From contig QCXZ01000041.1 in assembly GCA_025024175.1 (NCBI GenBank), positions 45,565,786-45,629,785 of the forward strand: 64,000 nt of DNA, read 5' to 3'. This document shows, in pieces, positions 57,121-64,000 of the stretch (position 1 is the stretch's first letter; each line of letters opens with the position of its first letter). The notes under the pieces are model-generated. The model searched no databases and had not been told where the DNA came from. It was given only the letters and a program-made list of their open reading frames with translations. Made by a program: the position numbers and the translations under genes. The stretch is from Rhyzopertha dominica (Eukaryota > Arthropoda > Insecta > Coleoptera > Bostrichidae).

Positions 57121-57328
57121 ATTCTTTCTTTTCCTTTCGTATTTTGATAGTTTACTTCTTACATAATGTTATAATTATAAATTGGGTGTTAATTAGGTAT
57201 TAATTTTACATTTTAATAGATTCTGTTTTGGTTTATTCTATACTATGTTAATTTCATTATTGACTAAGTTGTAAGCACTGTTTTAGGTTCGTCCTGTTTG
57301 TGCTTCTGTATATAAATAAATAAATAAT
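56205..57328 (+). mobile_element. LINE (CR1/Jockey-type), 5'-truncated, (TAAA)n tail
   Basis: Starts abruptly in the polymerase core and ends with TAAATAAATAAATAA at 57313-57327. It is related in protein motifs to the reverse-strand copy at 61.1-62.8 kb. Confidence 0.8.
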
Positions 57329-57879
57329 CCGAATATAATCCCAGAAAGAAATTCTTATAATATAATACTTTCTGGGGGTCCTAAAATGTATATTATGTCA
57401 CAGAAAAATTTCAATTGTTTATTAATATTACTTTGAAGGGTTTCTCAAATATGTAGCTTCAAAATCCTAAATATGTGCAAAAATAAAAAATATATAAAAA
57501 CAGTTAAATGCGACAATGGTTTCTGATGGTATATTAAAAAGCGCTATTTCTCTGTGTAGGTACAAATTTATTGTTGTTTTATTGCAAACTACGTCATTGT
57601 ATAATGAAGATCAGAAATGTGAAACTATACGTTTATTGTACAAAAAAAAAATAACATCATATCTCAAACAAGTAAAACAAGAAAATCTCTAAAAAGAAAA
57701 CCACCAATAATTCAAGTCGATGAAAATAAAAAACTGCATATTTTACTTTAATTTGAAGAAGTGAACAATACCTATTTTAATAGATTGCGAAATAAGGTTT
57801 TGTATTAATTTATAAAATTAGAACTTTGAATAAAATTGTCAGAAAGTATTTTTAAATGTCAAGTAAAAAAATTCAGTCA
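57329..57879. other. gene-free AT-rich stretch
   Basis: No coding evidence or repeat found. Confidence 0.5.
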
Positions 57880-58130
57880 ACCGTTATCATCCTTATAAAA
57901 CTTTTCCACTAGGTACAAGAATTGTCTGACGAACATAAAATATAAAGGATGCGGTTTCGAGATGGTATGTTGGATATTTTCAGAAAGATTTTATGAACTG
58001 ATGAAACCACTTTTACAACCGCTGGGGTATTCAATATGCACATGTTTGGTGCGACATCCGTAATGACAGATTGATTTGAGTCAATTATTTTCAGATGCGG
58101 GTTAAAGGGGAGGGGGGGCGAAATATCTTA
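57880..58130 (+). pseudogene. Tc1/mariner-superfamily transposase fragment, third family
   Basis: YHPYKTFPLG, then QELSDEHKI, MRFRDGMLDIFRKIL and TDETTFTTAGVFNMHM (first catalytic aspartate region, about 58000), then a shifted VNYFQMR. This matches the transposase block between the second helix-turn-helix and the first catalytic residue, as in the 47.7-kb copy, but the sequence differs enough to be another family. The catalytic second and third blocks were not found. Traces may continue to about 58500. Confidence 0.6.
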
Positions 58131-58696
58131 ATTTTGCGTAAAATAAAATTGTGCATGTTCCAAAAGAAATCCGCTTAGAGCAATATAACAACATTGTATG
58201 TCAGCGAAAAGTGCTCTCTAGCATAGTGTCTCGCCTGTGATAAATTATTTTGAAACATAGAGTTTGTGAGAATACCTTAAGGAAATGGTCTACGCAATAA
58301 GGAATGGGAATTTAAATAACTTGATTTTTAGTAAATGCGATCAATAAAATTAGCATCGATTATGAAAATTGAGAAAAATAGAGAACATATTCAAAATGTA
58401 TAAATTAGATTATTTAAGGAATCGTTAAACACAGAAACTCAGAAAAAAATTAAAAAGCCGTTATGCAAGCCTTTAAAGATGTATTGTAGGATACAGGGCT
58501 GCCATATACGGCTAGATAAATGACATAACCGCTAGTCAAAAATGTGACAAATTACTTTGATGGTGTGGGTCCATTCATTTTAATATATGGGTTAACATAG
58601 ATTAGATCCAAAATTTTTCTTTGTCAAATAAACTACTGGTGAGTAGCTTACCTGACTAGCATGTGCTACATAACAAGTTTTAGTGAAGAAGCAACT

Positions 58697-59247
58697 ATTT
58701 CCGGACGCCCTAGCTCATTTCTGACTGCATTTTTGGAATCTGGGGCTCAAAATACATCAGTATGCCTATTTTGAGCGAAGAATAATTTCCACCGAAAACT
58801 GCAAAAATAGCAAAGGCTACGTTTTTTCACCTTGAAATTTCATGGTCTCCGATTACGCTAATTTTATGTTCATTTACTAATGTTGACCTGCTGGATTTCG
58901 GGGTGGTGTCAGTTTTTCTCTAGCTGCAACGATTCGTCTGAAAAGTGGCCTAGAGTAGAAGGATCGATTTGCAAAAAATAAATTTCCGGACGTCCTAGCT
59001 CATTTCTGACTGCATTTTTGGAATCTGGAGCTCAACATACATCAGTATGCCTATTTTGAGCGAAAAATAATTTCCAGCGAAAACTGCAAAAATAGCAAAG
59101 GCTTAACAACCCCTTTGTTGTTTTTTCACCGTGAAATTTCATGGTCTCCGATTAAGCTAATCTTATGTTCACTTACTAATGTTGACCTGCTGGATTTCGG
59201 AGTGGTGTCAGTTTTTCTCTAGCTGCAACGGTTCGTCTGAAAAGTGA
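58697..59247. repeat. two-copy tandem duplication, 285-bp period
   Basis: The unit starting atttccggacg occurs at 58697 and 58982. The copies are very similar over about 250 bases, with a 15-base insertion (containing caacccctttgttg) in the second. They are separated by a 33-base linker that belongs to the period. No coding frame is shared. Could be the start of a satellite or part of an unrecognised element. Confidence 0.9.
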
Positions 59248-61080
59248 CATCAATGTGTAATCGTTCTCAACAGGAATCAAACTCTCTCCAAATATATTTA
59301 AACAGTCTCAACAAGCTATGATTTTCTGTGGCTGTGTTGTAATCAGTAATCATGGACCAGTCATCGAGAGGTCCAGTTGCAACAAGTTGCTCAACCTGCT
59401 CCCTCAGTGAAATGTCGGTTTAGTACTTTTTCCTTCATTAAGCTTGCTATTAGTCTATTTATATGCTTTTTCTTACTTTTACTCATCGTGAAATTCCTTG
59501 TAATCGTTTANATCCAGAAATCAGTTATGTGATTAGTGTAATCTCTAGTGCGATTNATGAATCTTTAATGATTGCATGTATCTTTCAGGTAATCTTCTGA
59601 AATCTTATGTAATCTGTAATCAATGGGACACATCTTTCCTTAGTGGTTACCCCTTTGAACTATGGAGTGTTCAACGGGGTTCGAAACGCAGCAAAAAAAT
59701 AACATTTCCCACGTCGCCCCGCAGAACCGCCTCCAAAGTGAGAAATTGGCACGGCCCTCCCAAAAATAACAACAGATAAACCACTTAGCCCTACAGAAAT
59801 TCCGGCGATGCGCCCTTTCAGAACATTTTTGTTCCAATAAAATAATTTATCCTCCTTAGCCGGAAAATTTCCGCTCGGTTGTGGCCGCGGAAAGTTCAAA
59901 TTGAATTCTGTGTCCGAGCTATCGCGGATCAAGAGGCCGGTTCGTTTCGGATTTAGTCGACCTTTTGGACGCCTTTTTTGCGGTCTTGTGCCAGTCTATA
60001 ACTGAAAAGACGAACGCAGGATCAATAACCCGCAGGTCTTGCTTTTTATTGCTTCGCAGGAGAGCTTTCACCGATGGGAGATTGCCCGAGGACCACGTAC
60101 CAAAAGGGGTCGCCCGCAGTATTACGGAGGGGGGGGGGTTAATTCCACCCTCATTCAAACGACCTTTATTGGAAGAGTATTAGGGACATGAAGTGAGGAA
60201 TATTGACATGAAAAAGTATAGATATCTGCAGGCTTTGCTGACGATTTCAGTCTATTGTTATTATGTTATATAATGACCCATAAAAGTGGATACGAGTAAC
60301 AATTAGAAAATTAGATAATACTAGAGGGTCTAGCGGTATAAAGTATGGGAAATATGCCTCAACAGCGATTCGAACCGAAAGACTTACGGTAGATTTACTT
60401 CATAAATAGTGGCTGCTCTGACCTTCTAATATGGGGTTGACAACCCTAAACTATTATGTTTTCTACTCCTCTTCTAGTGAAAGCTGCGTACTGTGCTCTG
60501 TCATGTTAATTTCTTCGAAGTTCTAAATAAAAAAGTAACCTTAAATATAAAAAGTATTATTTTTAAAGGGGTGCGTTTATGATAAACCCTAGAATGACAC
60601 TATCGAAAAAAATTGATAAGAATGCTACAGTAAATATGTAAAAAATGCAAGAGTCGGAACGGGTCAAAAAATGGTTACATACATACTCATTTGTATGAAA
60701 TCAATATGTTAAACATTGACAGCTATTATCTAACATGTATATGTTACATCATGTGCAACTACTGTATTATATAGGAAGTGCAATTACAGCAATAAACCTT
60801 TGAAAAAAATACGATGGAAAATATATGCTTATTACTATAGGAAATTAAATAAAATTGCATTGACTATTGGATCTCTTTTTTTTTGTAGTAAGCGCAGATA
60901 ATTGTTTATAGATATAAGGATACCCCGATATTGGTTTCCAAAAGTGTCACTCTGACAATAATTCTCTGTGAGTACCACTAGAAGAACAGGTATTTTCACA
61001 AAGAGAGATTCATATTTCAAGTAGTAACCGTTGTCAAAAGTTTACAGTAATTGTATCTACATTTCAATATCAGATTTAAC
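59248..61080. other. gene-free interval with GC-elevated island 59640-60170
   Basis: The island has four overlapping frames of 65-90 codons on both strands and no motif I recognise, so it is more likely conserved non-coding DNA than an exon. The rest is AT-rich. Confidence 0.35.
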
Positions 61081-61084
61081 AGAG

Positions 61085-61180
<96 letters not shown>

Positions 61181-61181
61181 T
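61085..61181. repeat. (AAT)n microsatellite
   Basis: About 32 uninterrupted AAT/TAA units, located at the 3' end of the reverse-strand LINE (where it reads ATT), so it probably grew from that element's tail. Confidence 0.97.
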
Positions 61182-61306
61182 TTATTTATTTTTCCTACAG
61201 GTTTAGCGCCCAATAACAGGAAAATTACATTTAGAAAATTATTGGAATATTAATAATACCTTAACCCAACAAAATAAGCATAATATACAGGGTAACCGAA
61301 AACGTA

Positions 61307-62783
61307 CTAAGAATTAACATATTTAACAATTTGGTTTAAAATAAAGGATTTAGAGTTATAGTGTATATGGCAAGAACTACAAATAAAGTTAAAATGGCGG
61401 CACATAAGCACTATAGGCGATCTTAGAAACACATTCGATCGACCAGTGAAATGGGAAAAGGTTAGGTTCTGACGAGAACTGACACGGGGCACAGCATAGT
61501 TAATCTTCTCAAGCAACCAACTACAATCTAAAGTATGGTTAACTAGATTATAAAGAAATGCGGCAATAANACAAGTACGGCGAGTTTCCAGTGAAGCAAA
61601 ATTAAACCTGCTACCTNTCGGTNGATAAAATACCATCGGTTAAAAATGACAAAAATTTAAGAAATTTTCTTTGTACATATTCGAGTTGATCTATATAACA
61701 TCTAAAAATAGAAAACCATATTAACGCCGCGTATTCTAGCCTAGTACGAATAAGAGAACAATATAATAATTGTAAAGTGCGTAAATTAGTAAACTTTTTA
61801 CAGTTTCTATAAATGAAACCATAAGAATTGTATGATTTTGCAATTATAATTAAGATATGGTCGTTAAACGTAAACTTTTGATCAAAAACGACCCCGAGAT
61901 CCTTAAACTTATTGTTTCGATTTAGGACTTCATTATTGATTTGATATTGATAAAGTAATATATTATGTCTACGAGTGAACGAAAGCACATTGCATTTTGG
62001 AATATTTAAATCTAATCTATTCAGATCACACCACATTGTTAAAGAATTTAAGTCGTTTTGAAGGATCAAACAATTGTCTGAAGAAGAAATGTTGGTGGAA
62101 TAATTTAAGGTCGTCTGCAAACAATAATTTATAACAATTTAATTAGTCTGGTAGGTCGTTGATAAATAGAAGAAACAAAAGGGGGCCTAAAATGGGTTAG
62201 AGACAAAGTTAGCATAGCGAACCCTATTTTCTCTCCCAATAAGATATGATTTAATCAGTTGAATAAGTGCAGAAGTGCAACCAAACCCTTCCTATTTGGC
62301 TAGGAGAATGTAGTGACCAACTCGATCAAACGCCTTTCGAAAATCAGTAAATATGACGTCAACTTGACCTTGAGAGTTAAGTACTTCAGAAACTAATTGG
62401 CTGAAGCAGGCCAAGTTGGTCACAGTGGATCTTTTGGGCGTAAAGCCATGCTGAAATGGTGATATAAAATTATTAATACATTTGACGATGTTCTTATACA
62501 TTAAAGATTCGAAGACTTTGGCAAAGTTACAGATGACTGAGATTGGCCGATAGTTTTCAATATAATTGATGTTACCTTTTTTTAATATGGGACATACCTA
62601 GGTTGACTTCCAGAGCTCTTGAAATTTTGATGTTTGAAGTAGAAGGTTGAAAATATAATACAGAGGAGTTGTAAAAATTGAGGCACAGTCTTTTAAAAGA
62701 AAGCTAGGTATTCCATCTACACCAGCAGTTATTGAATTTTTAGTGTTCTTTAGTGCATTTAAAATGAAGTAACCAGCTATCAA
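61307..62783 (-). pseudogene. LINE reverse transcriptase, frameshifted
   Basis: Reverse-strand pieces in order: ITAGVDGIPSFLLKDCASIF (62783 down to 62598), then FISPFQHGFTPKRST and VDVIFTDFRKAFDRVGH (62501-62292; motif A aspartate). After a region with shifts where the box reads FADDLKLF in another frame (about 62110), a 169-codon frame has LNIPKCNVLSFTRRHNI, FKDLGVVFDQKFTFNDHI, YNSYGFIYRNCKKF and YAALIWFS. The C-terminus at 61636-61307 is in one more frame (NFASLETRRTC). Called n bases at 61618 and 61623 fall in the shift area, so some breaks there could be sequencing gaps. Confidence 0.8.
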
Positions 62784-62790
62784 CGCTGAT

Positions 62791-63850
62791 CATTTACTAC
62801 AGATCTTTCGNAAGCATTTGACAATGTTAATCGCAGACTACTTCATAATAAGTTGTCAGCTTTCGGAATGTTGACAGGTTNCTGCGACTCTTCAAGTCAT
62901 TGCTGTTGGGTCGAATGCAGTACGTTGAATGCTTGAACGTTCCTTCATTTACCTATAACACGCTCTCGGGTATAATACAGGGTTTCAGTCTTGGCCCCAT
63001 GTTATTTTTGATCTACTTCTACGATGTTTTTGTTAAATTTAACTGTTCTGTTTTTTTAACTGGGTACGATTGAACGGGATTGGTAATGTTGCAGAATGAT
63101 CTGGAGATCTGTAATAGATTATTGTTAAATATTAGTAAGTGCAAGCTAGTAAGGTTTTCCAGAAAGGCTACTAACGTTATATTCCGTTACAATATTAATG
63201 ATGTCCCTATCGTTGAACTTGATCAAATTAATGATCTTGGGGTGGTTGTAGATTCTCGTTTGTCGTTTGTGCCAGATGTTATATTATACATGTATGTTCC
63301 TAAGGAGTAAGGATTCTGGGATTTATTTTGAGAAACAAAGGGTTTTCGTTCCACTGAACCGTTATTATTACATCATATCTGAAGCTCTACCAGTAGCATT
63401 TACTAGTATGAGCTGGGAAAGTATATTTAAACTGCAGCAAATTTTAACAAAATTGCGATATAGTGGAAACTTGTTTTGAATTTATGATAACTTTTTGCTT
63501 TTTGTTAGTAAATATATAAGTTTATGGGTTTTTCACTTACTTCTGTATTCTTCTTTACTTATGAGTATATCATATGGCTGTCATATGTGGAATTCTAGTT
63601 TTATTTTAATACCTACACGTTGGTTACTAGCTACCAGTAAATTGTGTGCTCTATTAAACAATACCGTTAGTAGCAGGGTACCACCCCTGAATACGATTCT
63701 CATTTACTTTTATCTACCAATCTCAGTTGTTCTAAAACTCTTCTGTTGGCTTAATTTGTTCAACATATCGATTTCGTGCAATAGATGTAAATGGTATGTT
63801 TGTAATAATTTAATTTTTTGACCAAGTTCTACTCCATTGATACTTTCGCA
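62791..63850 (+). pseudogene. LINE (CR1/Jockey-type) reverse transcriptase, forward strand, decayed
   Basis: Starts at TTDLSXAFDNVNRRLLHNKL (about 62796; the X is an n), then SGIIQGFSLGPMLFLIYFYD (the PQG block degraded to IQG), and a lost YADD (TGYD). A frame from about 63080 has LLLNISKCKLVRFSRKATNV and INDLGVVVDSRLSFV. Further decayed C-terminal traces run to about 63830. 5'-truncated directly at the junction with the reverse-strand LINE. Confidence 0.75.
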
Positions 63851-64000
63851 AATTTTACATTTAACAACTTGTAGCGTCGTTACCAATTATTTTCGATGAT
63901 GTCACTCTAGGGATTGAAATAAAATAACCCGTTTGAAAAAAAGCTTTCATTTAATACTTGTGTTAGTAAAATAAAACAATAAAGAAAGAGAAAAAATACA

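Larger units (their letters stand above)
61085..62790 (-). mobile_element. LINE (CR1/Jockey-type), reverse strand, 5'-truncated
   Basis: Runs from fingers-domain coding at 62783 down to a 3' tail of ATT repeats at 61181-61085. It is joined head to head with another LINE at about 62790. Confidence 0.8.

Noticed and set aside
61031..61216. Forward frame made of an isoleucine run
   Set aside because: It is translation of the AAT microsatellite.
1..64000. CRISPR arrays, operons, bacterial promoters or rRNA
   Set aside because: None seen; sequence character is eukaryotic throughout.

Overview
This window looks like a piece of an insect nuclear genome. It is AT-rich, has no operons and no dense coding, and is packed with metazoan transposable elements of kinds common in arthropods: BEL/Pao, CR1/Jockey-type LINEs, Penelope-like elements, Tc1/mariner and hAT. 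A beetle or similar host is only a guess. I found no convincing host protein-coding gene. The one long intact reading frame belongs to a retrotransposon. Single ambiguous bases (n) are scattered through the window.

Layout. 1-5.4 kb: mostly plain AT-rich DNA, with a Penelope-like fragment (1.8-2.3 kb) and a decayed hammerhead-ribozyme repeat (3.3-3.6 kb). 5.4-7.25 kb: a LINE with a TATC tail. 11.5-13.9 kb: a hAT scrap, a second decayed hammerhead repeat and a reverse-strand Penelope-like element that still shows reverse transcriptase and GIY-YIG parts. 15.4-19.5 kb: short tandem and inverted repeats and a second LINE. 19.5-22.9 kb: a Tc1 element inside a mariner-like element, next to an inverted-repeat element carrying a spliced THAP-like domain. 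24.7-25.6 kb: another mariner-like remnant. 28.9-31.5 kb: two Penelope-like 3' ends head to head, plus a loose third tail.

34.2-40.4 kb holds a structurally complete BEL/Pao retrotransposon. It has two 353-bp LTRs that match at every called base, a 5-bp target duplication and one 1692-codon Gag-Pol frame. It sits inside a small inverted-repeat element. 43.3-44.7 kb is a decayed LINE. 46.4-49.3 kb is a nest: a mariner-like element near the tip of a palindromic repeat, itself interrupted by Penelope-type inverted repeats. 51.4-52.5 kb is a non-autonomous hAT element with a perfect 8-bp duplication, and 52.6-54.3 kb a whole but broken Tc1-type element. 54.4-54.6 kb carries the best hammerhead repeat. 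56.2-63.9 kb has three more LINE fragments, one more transposase remnant and a 285-bp-period tandem duplication.

Between the transposons lie about a dozen islands of a few hundred bases with clearly higher GC and no credible coding frame. Several contain homeodomain-like words (TTTATGG, CAATAAA, ATTA). They may be conserved regulatory DNA of a developmental locus, but that is inference.

The most unusual item is the hammerhead family. The copy at 54485-54588 can form a complete type I hammerhead: intact catalytic core, three helices, an internal loop in helix I opposite the helix II loop, and an extended helix I. Two further copies have decayed.
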